NCBI GenBank assembly: GCA_964030475.1
Contig: CAXIPT010000003.1
Coordinates: 6,454,511 to 6,518,510, forward strand
Source of the DNA: Tethya wilhelma
Taxonomy: Eukaryota; Porifera; Demospongiae; Tethyida; Tethyidae
DNA length: 64,000 nucleotides
Direction: 5' to 3'
Shown here: piece after piece, positions 35,705 to 47,000 of the stretch
How positions within the stretch are numbered: position 1 is the stretch's first letter
Layout of the letters: every line of letters begins with the position of its first letter
Program-made: the position numbers and the translations under genes
Notes under the pieces: generated by a model
Told to the model about the DNA's origin: nothing
What the model saw: the letters and a program-made list of their open reading frames with translations, nothing else
The model's database searches: none

Positions 35705-38700
35705 ATGGTTACAATGGTTTGGCAGAGCGGTGTGAGTCTACTCATTGTGTTCATCATCTGCACATGTGTGGAATCGATGGAAGTTCTACTCAATCAGAAC
35801 ATTGGGCATGACAATGACACCTGTCTTGAAGAATCAACCAGACTACCTTGTGAGAGTTTAGAGTTTATTGCAGAGAGACTGAGAGTTGGATCACAGTGTC
35901 CAGAGAATCTCACAATTCAAATTACATCCGAGGAAATTAAACTTAGTGAGTTTGTTACTTTTTTTAGGTGTTACAACCTAAACATTGTGTCCTACATGCC
36001 AGCTAAAGTACAATGCCTGGCTAATATGGAACAATATCGTGGTCATGGGGCTGGTCTTATATTTAAGAACACCACTGAACTAAGGATAATAAACTTAGAT
36101 ATGCATGATTGTCAGGTTAAATTTTGGAATCAGAGTGCAGCTGCTATACAAGTTATAGAGTGCACAAATGTTGAGTTTGAAAGGCTAAACTTTATTAACA
36201 GTACAGAAATTGCATTGGTTTTCATAAATACGTTTGGAATGGTATCAGTAAGTAACAGTTCATTCAGAGAAAAAAAGCTTTTAAAGACAAATGTTTACTC
36301 ATACTCTGGAGGCATCTATATAAAATTCTCACAAAGGAAACTTGACAGCACAACATACAGAATACAGAACTGTCATTTTCTTCAAAATGAAGCACTTATA
36401 AATTTTTCCAGTTATGGTCAACACAAGTTTGACACAAAAAAGTCATGGAATGGTATTGGATCTGGTGGAGGGCTTGGTGTAGTTTTTACAGGCCAGAGTA
36501 ATGGCATAAATCTGACTATTTGCAAGAGTACATTCAAGATGAACAAAGCAGTTTGGGGGGGAGGAATGCACATTCTCTTTCAGAACGAGACTAACAATAA
36601 TACTGTGATGATACAAAAATCAGAATTTGTGAAAAATAATGCAACACAGGAAGGGGGAGGAATGTACATTCTCTTTCAGAACAAGGCTCACAATAATACT
36701 GTGATGATACAAAAATCAGAATTTGAGAAAAATAATGCAACAAGGGAAGGGGGAGGAATTGATGGTGAGTTTGTACAGGCCCCACCATTACAAAACCAAC
36801 TACTTGTCAAAGATTGCAAATTTTACAAGAATAACGCAGCAATTGGTGGAGGGACTTCACTATTTGGGCTACATGCTAAGCAACCACAGAAAGAAGGTGA
36901 ATCAATAGTGTTTCAGTCATGCACTTGGGAATATAACACTGGTAGAATAAGTGCAGCTGTCAGCATTGCCCCTACTTCTTGGGATAAACAAAGTCAAGGT
37001 TTTCTACTTGTTCCCGTATTTCAAAACTGCAAATTTATCAAGAATACACTGCGAAACAAATATAAACCATTGTCAGAAAAAAAAGATTCTGAAATGCATC
37101 ACTCAACTAATAAATATTCGGGAGTGTTTACTGTTACCAAAGCATCGGTAGTTTTTAAAGGACAAACACAATTCAAAAGAAATAAATACTCTGCATTATA
37201 CATCATATCCAGCTATGTCAGTTTTAGCGAGCAGTCACAGGTTCTATTTGAAGACAACCGTGGATGGAAAGGAGGTGCAATTGCAATGTATGGATTTTCA
37301 TTATTGAAATTTAGTCACAATTCATCATTCTATTTCACTCACAACAAAGCAAAATCAGGAGGTGGAGCAATTTACTATGAAACATTTGATCAAAATGATT
37401 TCGTATTTGGCCAAAAATGCTTCCTAGAATACAATGGACCTAACTTGACAATTCAGCGGAGAAATGTTCACTTCAATTTTGAAAGAAACAAAGCACCAGC
37501 TGGAACATCAATATACTCCAATACATTTTACCCATGCTTCAATGAGTGGTTTAATAAGAACATAACACATGAAAATTTATGCCATTTCTTCCAAAAAATG
37601 GCAAATTTTTCATTTCAAGATAAAATTACTGAAAAAATTAAACCACTGGCAACAAATGGAAGAACATTCGAGCTAAAAGCAAGAGTTCAAAACAGCACTA
37701 TAGCTGCAATTCCAGGAGGAAAGGTAACTATTCCACTTAAATTTCTAGATGAATTCGGACAAGCACAAATCACAGCTTTTAATCTTAGATCAAAACCAGT
37801 TAATAATAATTCAAGTGTTAAAATCAAACCAAAGTATGTAGTTGGAACAACTGCTACTTTTTATGGTCAAGAACATGAACAATTCAGTTTTATCCTAAAT
37901 GCTTATGAGGTTAGACAAAAAGAAGCAGTAATAAATATGTACTTCCTTCCTTGCCCCCCAGGACTCTACTATAACAACCAATCAAGGTCATGCAAATGTG
38001 CAGCTGACAAACCAGAGACAGCATATGTCGGCATGACAAAATGTAATAACTCTGTTCTTCAAGCGTATATTCTAAATGGGTTTTGGGGAGGTTATGTTAA
38101 TGATACAAACAAATTTTACACAGCATTATGTCCCTTATCATTTTGTAACTCCTCAAACTATAGCCACCATCATGCTCTTCCCATTACAAAGGATGAGTTG
38201 AACAATGTGATATGTGGAACAAGTCGCAAAGGGATTCTCTGTGGTGAGTGTGAGGGAAACAATTCAGTTTATTATCATTCAAGCCATTTCGAGTGTAAAC
38301 ACAACAGATTTTGTAAACTTGGTATTCTGTTCTACATCCTTTCAGAGATTGTCCCAACAGTTATTCTCTTCACTGTTATCATAGCATTCAACATTAGCTT
38401 CACTGCAGGCAACATAAATGGGTTTATCTTTTTCTGCCAAGTTTTGAGCACTATCACACTGAACATCAAAACTTACAACCAGAACATCATGGCAACAATA
38501 CCCTTTCTTGAATTATTTTATGGGATACTAAATTTGGATTTTTTCAACATTGATAAAATTTCATTTTGTCTTTGGGAAGGAGCAACTGTAATGGATGTCC
38601 TTGTATTCAAGTATGTCACTATATTGTTTGCTTTACTTCTTGTAATTGGACTAATCATGGCAATGAACTCTCGCTTCTGTACCAAGTTTAACAAGAATAA

Positions 38701-39580
38701 AACTCACCTCTCGGTCATTCATGGACTGTCTGCTTTCCTTGTTATCTGTTATACTCAATGCACTAAGATCTCATTCTACATACTAACAAGAGTAGTATTA
38801 AATGGTGAGGGAGGAACTGAAGGACCTGCTGTTACTTTCTTTGGTGGGATCTCATACTTTAAAGGAAAACATTTGTTCTACGCGATACCTGCAGTGTTTT
38901 GTTTAGTGACAATAACAATAATTCCACCTCTCTTACTCCTTGTCTATCCTCTTCTCTACCAGTTGCTCAGTCTTTGTGGTCTCAGTGAGCACTCAATTGT
39001 CACTAAAGTTTCCAATGTAATAGCAATACACAAACTAATGCCCATATTTGACTCATTCCAGAGTTGCTACAAAGACAAACTGAGATTCTTTGCCGGTTTA
39101 TACTTTGTGTACCGGATTGCACTGCTAGCAACATACAGCATTAGTACGAGTGTAACACAATTTTATATAGTGGCAGGTTTGAGCCTGTTTTTAATGTTAG
39201 GAGTCCACTCAGTCGTACAACCTTATAAAACTATCTCAACTAACCAAATTGACTCACTACTTTTCTTTAACCTGGTACTTATCTGTGTATCAATATTGTT
39301 TTATAGTCAATGTACTGTTCAAATTGATGGAAATCCAGGAAATTTGAATAAAGCTATATTCATTGCAACCAACACAGTTCAAATTATCTTAATTGGGTTA
39401 CCCTTGCTTTCTATTGCAAGCTGGTTTCTATTTGTGGGTGCAAGAAAAGTAATTAAAATTGTTAAAAGAGGAAAAGATGACTATTTAATTGCTGAGAATC
39501 ACACTGATTCAGTTATTAGTGATAATTTTGAAGGAAGAGGAGGGTACTTTGAACTTACTGATCATGAAGAAACTACATAA
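35705..39580 (+). CDS. beta-helix/multi-TM family copy 3, intact (1291 aa)
   Basis: One uninterrupted exon. Residues 1-27: signal peptide (second ATG at 35714 equally possible). About 30-690: repetitive ectodomain with rungs ending in GGG turns (SGGGLGVVF, WGGGMHILF, EGGGIDGEF, IGGGTSLF), like right-handed parallel beta-helices, with many N-x-S/T sites. About 745-870: Cys-rich stalk (LPCPPGLYY, CKCAADK, CGTSRKGILCGECEGN). About 880-1250: nine likely TM segments, including LGILFYILSEIVPTVILFTV and FCLVTITIIPPLLLLVYPLL. Tail ends YFELTDHEETT. A 96-bp tandem duplication (36563-36754) adds one rung pair. I infer a cell-surface protein, perhaps a receptor or adhesion molecule; ligand unknown. TATA-like TATAAGAG at about 35614. 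Confidence 0.85.
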   Translation: MVTMVWQSGVSLLIVFIICTCVESMEVLLNQNIGHDNDTCLEESTRLPCESLEFIAERLRVGSQCPENLTIQITSEEIKLSEFVTFFRCYNLNIVSYMPAKVQCLANMEQYRGHGAGLIFKNTTELRIINLDMHDCQVKFWNQSAAAIQVIECTNVEFERLNFINSTEIALVFINTFGMVSVSNSSFREKKLLKTNVYSYSGGIYIKFSQRKLDSTTYRIQNCHFLQNEALINFSSYGQHKFDTKKSWNGIGSGGGLGVVFTGQSNGINLTICKSTFKMNKAVWGGGMHILFQNETNNNTVMIQKSEFVKNNATQEGGGMYILFQNKAHNNTVMIQKSEFEKNNATREGGGIDGEFVQAPPLQNQLLVKDCKFYKNNAAIGGGTSLFGLHAKQPQKEGESIVFQSCTWEYNTGRISAAVSIAPTSWDKQSQGFLLVPVFQNCKFIKNTLRNKYKPLSEKKDSEMHHSTNKYSGVFTVTKASVVFKGQTQFKRNKYSALYIISSYVSFSEQSQVLFEDNRGWKGGAIAMYGFSLLKFSHNSSFYFTHNKAKSGGGAIYYETFDQNDFVFGQKCFLEYNGPNLTIQRRNVHFNFERNKAPAGTSIYSNTFYPCFNEWFNKNITHENLCHFFQKMANFSFQDKITEKIKPLATNGRTFELKARVQNSTIAAIPGGKVTIPLKFLDEFGQAQITAFNLRSKPVNNNSSVKIKPKYVVGTTATFYGQEHEQFSFILNAYEVRQKEAVINMYFLPCPPGLYYNNQSRSCKCAADKPETAYVGMTKCNNSVLQAYILNGFWGGYVNDTNKFYTALCPLSFCNSSNYSHHHALPITKDELNNVICGTSRKGILCGECEGNNSVYYHSSHFECKHNRFCKLGILFYILSEIVPTVILFTVIIAFNISFTAGNINGFIFFCQVLSTITLNIKTYNQNIMATIPFLELFYGILNLDFFNIDKISFCLWEGATVMDVLVFKYVTILFALLLVIGLIMAMNSRFCTKFNKNKTHLSVIHGLSAFLVICYTQCTKISFYILTRVVLNGEGGTEGPAVTFFGGISYFKGKHLFYAIPAVFCLVTITIIPPLLLLVYPLLYQLLSLCGLSEHSIVTKVSNVIAIHKLMPIFDSFQSCYKDKLRFFAGLYFVYRIALLATYSISTSVTQFYIVAGLSLFLMLGVHSVVQPYKTISTNQIDSLLFFNLVLICVSILFYSQCTVQIDGNPGNLNKAIFIATNTVQIILIGLPLLSIASWFLFVGARKVIKIVKRGKDDYLIAENHTDSVISDNFEGRGGYFELTDHEETT

Positions 39581-39891
39581 AGTATTCGGTTAGTTCATCA
39601 TATTATGGCTAGGAGCCATGCAGCACACAGCATTAATTGATGTCATATGGATTGTTTCAGTTTTAATAATGATTTATTTTTGTGCATAATTAATTACGCA
39701 TTCATGTTACCATACTCGAAATTAATACAAGTATATATAGTCAAAATTTTAGAAAAATAAGCATGCAGCAAAATGAATTGCCAGCGCAAGCTGTAAAAAA
39801 AAGAATGAAACAAGGCAGGACTCCGCATGGATTTTCAGCCAATGACTACTTCACTATAAGTCTCCATTGCATCTCATCTCATGTCATAGTA
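39581..39891 (+). repeat. 3' flank duplicated together with the gene (pairs with 41708-42025)
   Basis: ATTATGGCTAGGAGCCATGC and the following 280 bp recur after copy 4 at 41745-42025 with modest divergence, so the duplication unit included the downstream region. No gene within. Confidence 0.8.
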
Positions 39892-40893
39892 TCATACGTA
39901 CGGTAGTACGTATAGTAGGAATGGGCCGACTGTCCCATTGACACAATACAAAATGTTCATGCTTGTAAACTTTCAAGGAAAGAAAGCTAAGCCTTCAAAT
40001 GCATTTAATAGCCTCCCACAGACAGTTTACTTACTGTATTAACCAAGAAAACTGGCAGAAAGAGTCTAGAGCACTCTAGAGAGAGCGCTGGCGAGAAGCC
40101 ACAACAGTGCAATTTTGTTCTCCCCTTCCTTCCTTCCTTCCTAACTGACTTACTTGAACGCGATTTCCAGACAAACAAAAGGCATTGAGCCAACTTTGAC
40201 CATATAGTGGGACTTCATTTGATGCACAGTACGTCCTTTTCGACTCGTTTGCTGGCGAAAAGGCAGCAAACAAAATCTAGGCAGCTTTGAAACTCTCGAT
40301 ATAAAATACTGTACTTTTTAGTTAGCCTTTTGATGTAGGTAAAGGTCGTCAATTTAGTTAGCCGTTTTATGTAGGCAAAGGTCGTCAATAGAACACGTGG
40401 TTGCGCTTGTATGCATATAATGCGCATGCGCATCAAATGCGTTGTAGAGACTGACTAGTCTCTGCTGTATGCTTCTTTCCATGCAATTGAGCACCTTAGT
40501 GTTTAAAAAAAGTGAATGAACAAGTATAATAAAAATTTTGTAAAAATGAGAAGTGTAGGAATGGGCAGTGCGGTAAAAAGCAATGAAACAAGGCAAGTCT
40601 CTGAATTTCGGCACATGACTACTTCATTTTTTGTACTCAACTCTCATACGCTACTGTGTACCTACACTCTACATGCTTGTTACATGATCTAAATTAATCA
40701 AGTGATTGCTTGCATTGACTCATGAGCCAAATGGCTGATAATTATCATTGAATGATGGAATTCAATCTTGCAATTGACTCATGAAAATGAAGTAGTCATG
40801 TGCCGAAATTCAGAGACTTGCCTTGTTTCATTGCTTTTTACCGCACTGCCCATTCCTACACTTCTCATTTTTATAAAATTTTTATTATACTTG
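39892..40893 (-). mobile_element. 1.0-kb TA-flanked non-autonomous element, locus 2
   Basis: Opposite orientation to the copy at 12690-13699: starts TCATACGTACGGTAGTACGT, ends in the hairpin part (40523-40893) with ATTATACTTG. TA flanks both sides (39890-39891 and 40894-40895). The duplicated flank at 42020-42035 shows the site without the element, which fixes both borders. No transposase ORF. Confidence 0.88.
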
Positions 40894-40992
40894 TATAAAT
40901 AAAACTCATACCATTGTAATCAGCATAAGAAAAAACTTTCAAATGATATATAGATTGTCATGTGTCTTATTCAAACTCTGAGATAAGAGTTN

Positions 40993-41707
40993 TGCAGTGT
41001 TTTGTTTGGTGACAATAACAATAATTCCACCTCTCTTACTCCTTGTCTATCCTCTTCTCTATCAGTTGCTCAGTCTTTGTGGTCTCAGTGAGCACCCAAT
41101 TGTCACTAAAGTTTCCAATGCAATAGCAATACATAAACTAATGCCCATATTTGACTCATTCCAGAGTTGCTACAAAGACAAACTGAGATTCTTTGCTGGT
41201 TTATATTTTGTGTACCGAATTGCACTGCTAGCAACATACAGCATCAGTACAAATGTAATACAATTTTATATAGTGGCAGGTTTGACCCTGTTTTTAATGT
41301 TCGGAGTCCACTCAGTCGTACAACCTTATAAAACAATTTCAACCAACCAAATTGACTCGCTACTTTTCTTTAACCTGGTACTTATCTGTGTCTCAATATT
41401 GTTTACTCAATATATTGTTCAAATTGATGGAAATCCAGGAAATTTGGACAGTAAAGCAATATTAAAATTAATTGCAACAAACACAGTCCAAATTATCTTA
41501 ATTGGGTTACCCTTGCTTTCTATTTCAAGCTGGTTTTTATTTGTAAGTGCAAGAAAACTTATTAAAATTGTTACAAAAGGAATTAGAGATGACATGAATA
41601 ACTATTTAATTGCTGAGAATCACACTAATTCAGTAATTAGTGATAATTTTGAAGGAAGAGGAGAGTACTTTGAACTTACTGATAATGAAGAAACTACATG
41701 TCATTGA
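40993..41707 (+). pseudogene. beta-helix/multi-TM family copy 4, C-terminal fragment after a gap
   Basis: Begins immediately after the N at 40992 in the fifth TM segment (VFCLVTITIIPPLL) and runs 236 codons to TGA at 41705-41707, ending GRGEYFELTDNEETTCH. Very close to copy 3 in this part, including the C-terminal tail and 3' flank. The upstream part is absent from the assembly; DNA left of the gap is repeat. Whether a full gene exists in the genome cannot be told. Confidence 0.8.
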
Positions 41708-42025
41708 AGTACGTATTCGGCTAGTTCAGCTAGCATATTAAAACAGTTATGGCTAGGAGCCATGCAGCACACAACATTAATCGATGTTATATGGATTGTT
41801 CCAGTTTCAATGATGATTTATTTTTGTACATATTTAATTACGCATGCATGTTACCATACTCAAAACTAATACAAGTATATAGTCTAAATTTTTATAAAAA
41901 TCAGCAGCAAAAGGAATTGGCAGTGCAAGCTGTAAAAAAAGAATGAAACAAGGCAGGACTCTGCATGGATTTCAGCCAATGACTACTTTACTTTCAGTCT
42001 CCATTGCATCTCATCTCATGTCATA

Positions 42026-43560
42026 GTATATAAATAAAAAAACTTTCAAATGATATATAGATTGTCATGTGTCTTATTCAAACTCTGAGATAAGAGTTAA
42101 TCTTAATAAGAAGACCTGTGTTGAGATGAATTCAAAATTACAATGGGTATCTTGTCAGATTTACGATTGTGATCCAGAAGAGGTCTGACATCACATTTCT
42201 TGGTCTTGATTTGAGGTACTTTCTATGCTTTTATGCCTTGAAAAAGCTAGGAATCCTTCTCTCTCCTGTTATTTTGTCAGAATATCTGCTAAAAGTTGTG
42301 ATAATTTTTTTAAAAAGGGAGCTACACGACCAGGAAGACATCACGTGATCTCATTTATGATGCAATTAGCCTGCAATGGCCCACGGATGTCGGACCTCCT
42401 CTGATTGTGATCGAAGTCCAGCAAATGCTATCCAAACCATAACAAAGTGGATATTGTTTGAAAGCTCTCAGCACACTGAATGCAATGTCGAAGGCCACAG
42501 TCTTGATTGACTCTCGTAGACTCAATTATAGTGGGATCTTTTGTGGTCTTTTGTGTCCTTTTTTTGTACTGAATAGATATTTTTACCAACTATGGGATAG
42601 TGATTTGCCATACAAAGCTAACACTTGTACCATTGTAATCAGCATAAAAAGAACTTCTGAATGATATATAGATTGGCATGTTTCCAGTAATAATTAGAAG
42701 ACATGTGTTGAGATGAATTCAAAATTACAGTAGGCATTGTCAGATTAATGATTGTGATCCAAGTCAGGCTAACGTTGTCCAAACTACAACAAAGTGGATA
42801 TCATTTGAAAGCTCTCATCACACTGATTCAGAATGTAATGTTAAAGCTAGGCCACAGTCTTGTTCGACTCTCCTAGACTCAATTATAATGGGATCTTTTG
42901 TGGCCTTTTTGTGGTCTTTTTTGTACTGACTAGATATTTTACCTATTATGGGATAGTGATTTGCCATATAAAGCTAAAACTTGTACCATTGTAATCAGCA
43001 TAAGAAACTTGAAACTTTGAAATGATAATATTATATAGATTGTCATATTTTACTCAAAAACCTGAGATAACAGTTAGAAAACCTGTGTTGAGATGAATTC
43101 AAATTACGGTGGGTATTGTCAGATTAGTGACTGTGCTGCAAGTCTATTAAACATTGTCCAAACCATAACAAAGTGATATTGTTTGAAAGCCATTGCACTG
43201 AATGTAATGTTGAAGGCCACATGTAGTCTTGCTTGCCTCTCCCTCTCCTAGACTTAATTATACTGGGATCTTTTGTGGCCTTTTTGTGGTCTTTTTTGTA
43301 CTGACAGTGACTAGATATTAATGGGATAGTGATTTGCTGTACAAAGCTAAAACCTGTATCATTGTAATCAGCAGAAAAAGAACTTTTAAATATTATCGTA
43401 TTATATACTTCACTTAAAATCTGAGATAAGAGTTAATCTCAATTAGAAGACCTGTGTTGAGACAAATAAAATTTTACAGTGGGTGTTGTCAGATGTATAC
43501 GATTGTGATCCAAGTCGGGCCAACATTGTCCAAACCATAACAAAGTTTTACACTATCAGG
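42026..43560 (+). repeat. tandem-like array of a roughly 370-580-bp repeat
   Basis: Four diverged units recognised by TGTGTTGAGATGAATTCAAA at about 42119, 42697, 43083 and 43451, each with GATTGTGATCCAAG, CCAAACCATAACAAAGTGGA and TTGTGGCCTTTTTGTGGTCT. Single or partial copies occur at 27306-27710, 40900-40990, 19561-19620 and in an SLC37 intron near 5840-5930. No coding potential. 43561-43958 holds nothing recognisable. Confidence 0.8.
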
Positions 43561-44009
43561 AGTCTACCAATACAATAGTTGTAATTAATTATGCACTATA
43601 GCAAACTTGGGAATTTGATCTTTATGATATTAAATTATCAGGGAGATAAATACCACGCATGTATTTATAGCACAATATCAGGTTTCTTAAATTGGGCTAA
43701 GGTTAGTTTCTAAAAAAATTTACAGAGATCTTCCCAAGAATCATTTCCTTTAGTGTTAATACATGCAGGCAGCATTTTATTTAGCTTTATATCAGAGAAA
43801 ATGGATTTGTATGTTCAATAACATGCATGTACACTAACAATGAAACTTATTGATATCAATGTTTTCTTTGGGAAAACATGATTAGTTATGAACGAATACT
43901 CCAATAGCACTATCAGATTGGTCTAATCCAGGATAAATAAAAGAAAACTAAATGCTAAATGCTATATGCAAACATTTCATGTTATAAATCAATCTTCGCA
44001 TACATCATC

Positions 44010-47000
44010 ATGTTGAACTTCTTACAGAGACGAGCAACTATTCTAGTTGCACTGGTTTCATTTGCTTACTACTTGCAGTGTATCACATCAAGAGAAATTT
44101 GGCTTAACTCAAACAAAAAGGGAAGAGATAATGCAGAATGTCTGCAGAAGGGATCAAAGAAGTTCCCATGCAAGAGCTTGAACTACATATCAAAGAGTAT
44201 TACAAACAAATGCAGTAATATCAAAATTTGGATTCAGTCAGACACTGTGAACACACAGTTCCATGAGGTAATACTATTTCAACATTGTAACAATCTTAGC
44301 ATTGCACATGAGTCGTCTGCTAGAATTATGTGCCATCACAATGGATCAGTTTTGCTATTTCAATTCAATAATGTCACTCAGTTACTGCTGAAGAATCTTA
44401 AATTTAACAGTAAACAGTGTCAACATCCAGACCTCAACCGAAAATCAAACTTTGAAACCAATGCTACCATACAAGTTCACAATAGTAGAGATGTAAGATT
44501 TGAGAACGTCCACTTTCACAATAGTAGACCAACAGCAGTCATATTCAACAATACTTTTGGACAGGTTTTCCTGATAAACTGTATCTTCCAAAAAAATACA
44601 CACTCCAAAACAAATCAAGAATTTACATATCCTGGAGGAATGTATATAGAGTTTACAGAAAAGGAGATAAAAACTAATTACACTATTGCTAACTGTTCCT
44701 TCAAGAACAATAGTGGAATACAACACTTTAAATGGAAGTCTGACAATAAATTAGAATATGGGAATGACAATTGGAGAGGCAAAGGCCAAGGTGGTGGGAT
44801 GTCTATCATATTTACAGGCTCAAGCAGCATTATTGAAGTGTCCATCATAAATTGTACATTTACAAATAACACAGCAAAATGGGGAGGAGGAATGTACACT
44901 CATTTCCATGAAAACGCTTCAAATAATACAGTACTAGTACACAATACACAATTTGAAAGTAATAGTGCCTACAGAGAAGGCGGAGGAATTAGTGTTGGGA
45001 TTTTACATTTACTTTCACAAAATGAAGTAGTTTTCAAAAACTGCAATTTCTCATACAATTCTGCAAACACTGGAGGAGGTACTTCCTTGTTTGCACATGT
45101 TAATCCTATTTCAGGCAAGGAGATTATTTTCAAGACCTGTACTTGGTCTAACAACTTGGGAAAATCAAGTGCAGCTGTTAACATTAGGCCAAGCTATGAG
45201 GACCGATTTAGCCAAGGATTTTCAGTAATTCCAGTATTCAAAAACTGTACATTTTTGAGTAACATTTTGTATGACTGGAAGAGTGCTGAAACTGAATACT
45301 TCCCTAAATATATTTCACGAAGCCCAAAAGCATATAAATTCACTAACATCCAGTATTCAGGTGTATTCACAGTTACAAGAACAAAGGTTGTGTTTGAGGG
45401 ATTAACAATATTTGAAAACAACAGATACACAGCATTACATTCAACATCTAGCACACTAATATTCAAGCAAGGATCAACAGTTCAGTTTAATGGGAACTAT
45501 GGATTGAAGGGTGGGGCAATTGCAATGTATGGATTCTCCTCACTGGAGTTCAACAGTAATTCATCATTTCTTTTCGAAAATAATTCTGTCACACGCGTTG
45601 GTGGTGCAATATACCACGAAACAATTGACCAAAATGAATTTATCCATTACAATACATGGAAATGCTTCTTGCAATACAGTGGAAATCAGTCGGTAAAGGA
45701 ACGTAATGCCAACTTTACTTTCAAAAAAAACAGAGCAAAACAAGGTACATCAATCTATTCAGCTTCATTTAATCCATGCATTAATGAGTGGTCAAAAAAA
45801 CCATTTCACAAACAAATTGCAAACTTTAAATTCATCGAAAATAATACGACATCATTGGCCACAAATGGTGTCAGTTTCAACTTAACTTTAGTCAGTGACA
45901 GATTTGAAGCAATCCCAGGAAAGGATATCACACTTCCATTCATATTTCAAGATGAATTTGACCATGAACATGAAACTGCATATGATCTCAGTGCTTTGGG
46001 AAATTTTGATTCAAATATTAAGTACACAATTAACACAACAGCTAGGTTTTACGGTCAGCAATCAGACAACTTTACAGTATTTATCAGTGCTATACAACCC
46101 ATAATAGAAATAAGCACTAGAGTGAACATGACCTTTCTCCCTTGTCCAATAGGATTCTACTACAACAATGAATCAATGTCCTGTAAATGTGCAGCTGATA
46201 ATCTAACAAAAGCATTCATTGGCATGAGGAGGTGTAATACCTCTGAGTCTGCCTTTCATGCATACATTCATAATGGTTTCTGGGCTGGGTATGATTTAGC
46301 ATACAACTTTTACACAGCTCAATGCCCTCTGTCATTTTGTGCGCTAACAACAAACTCTTCTAATCCCCAATTCTTATATCCTCTACCTATTTCAAAGAAC
46401 AAAATGAACAATGTAATGTGTGGAACAAGTCGCAAAGGGATTCTCTGTGGTGAATGTCAGGGAAACAATTCAGTTTACTATCATTCAAACCATTTTGAGT
46501 GTAAACACAACCGATTTTGTAAACTTGGTATTCTGTTCTACATCCTTTCAGAGATTGTCCCAACAGTTATTCTCTTCACTGTTATCATAGCATTCAACAT
46601 TAGCTTCACTGCAGGCAATATAAATGGGTTTATCTTTTTCTGCCAAGTTTTGAGCACTATCACACTAAATATGAACCAATTGAATAACAGAATTGAGGAA
46701 ATAACATCATTTTTTAACATTATTTATGGGATACTAAATTTGGATTTTTTCACAGTTGCTAAACTTTCATTTTGTCTTTGGGAAGGAGCAACTGTAATGG
46801 ATGTCCTTGTATTCAAGTATGTCACTATATTGTTTGCTTTACTACTTGTAATTGGACTAATCATTGCAATGAACTTTCACTTCTGTACAAAGTTTAACAA
46901 GAAAATCAAGAATAAAACACACCTCTCAGTCATTCATGGACTGTCTGCTTTCCTAGTCATCTGTTACACTCAATGCACTAAGATCTCATTCTACATTCTG

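Noticed and set aside
42026..43560. Regular repeat array as a CRISPR-like structure
   Set aside because: Units are hundreds of bases long, diverged, without unique short spacers, and the DNA is from an animal nucleus.
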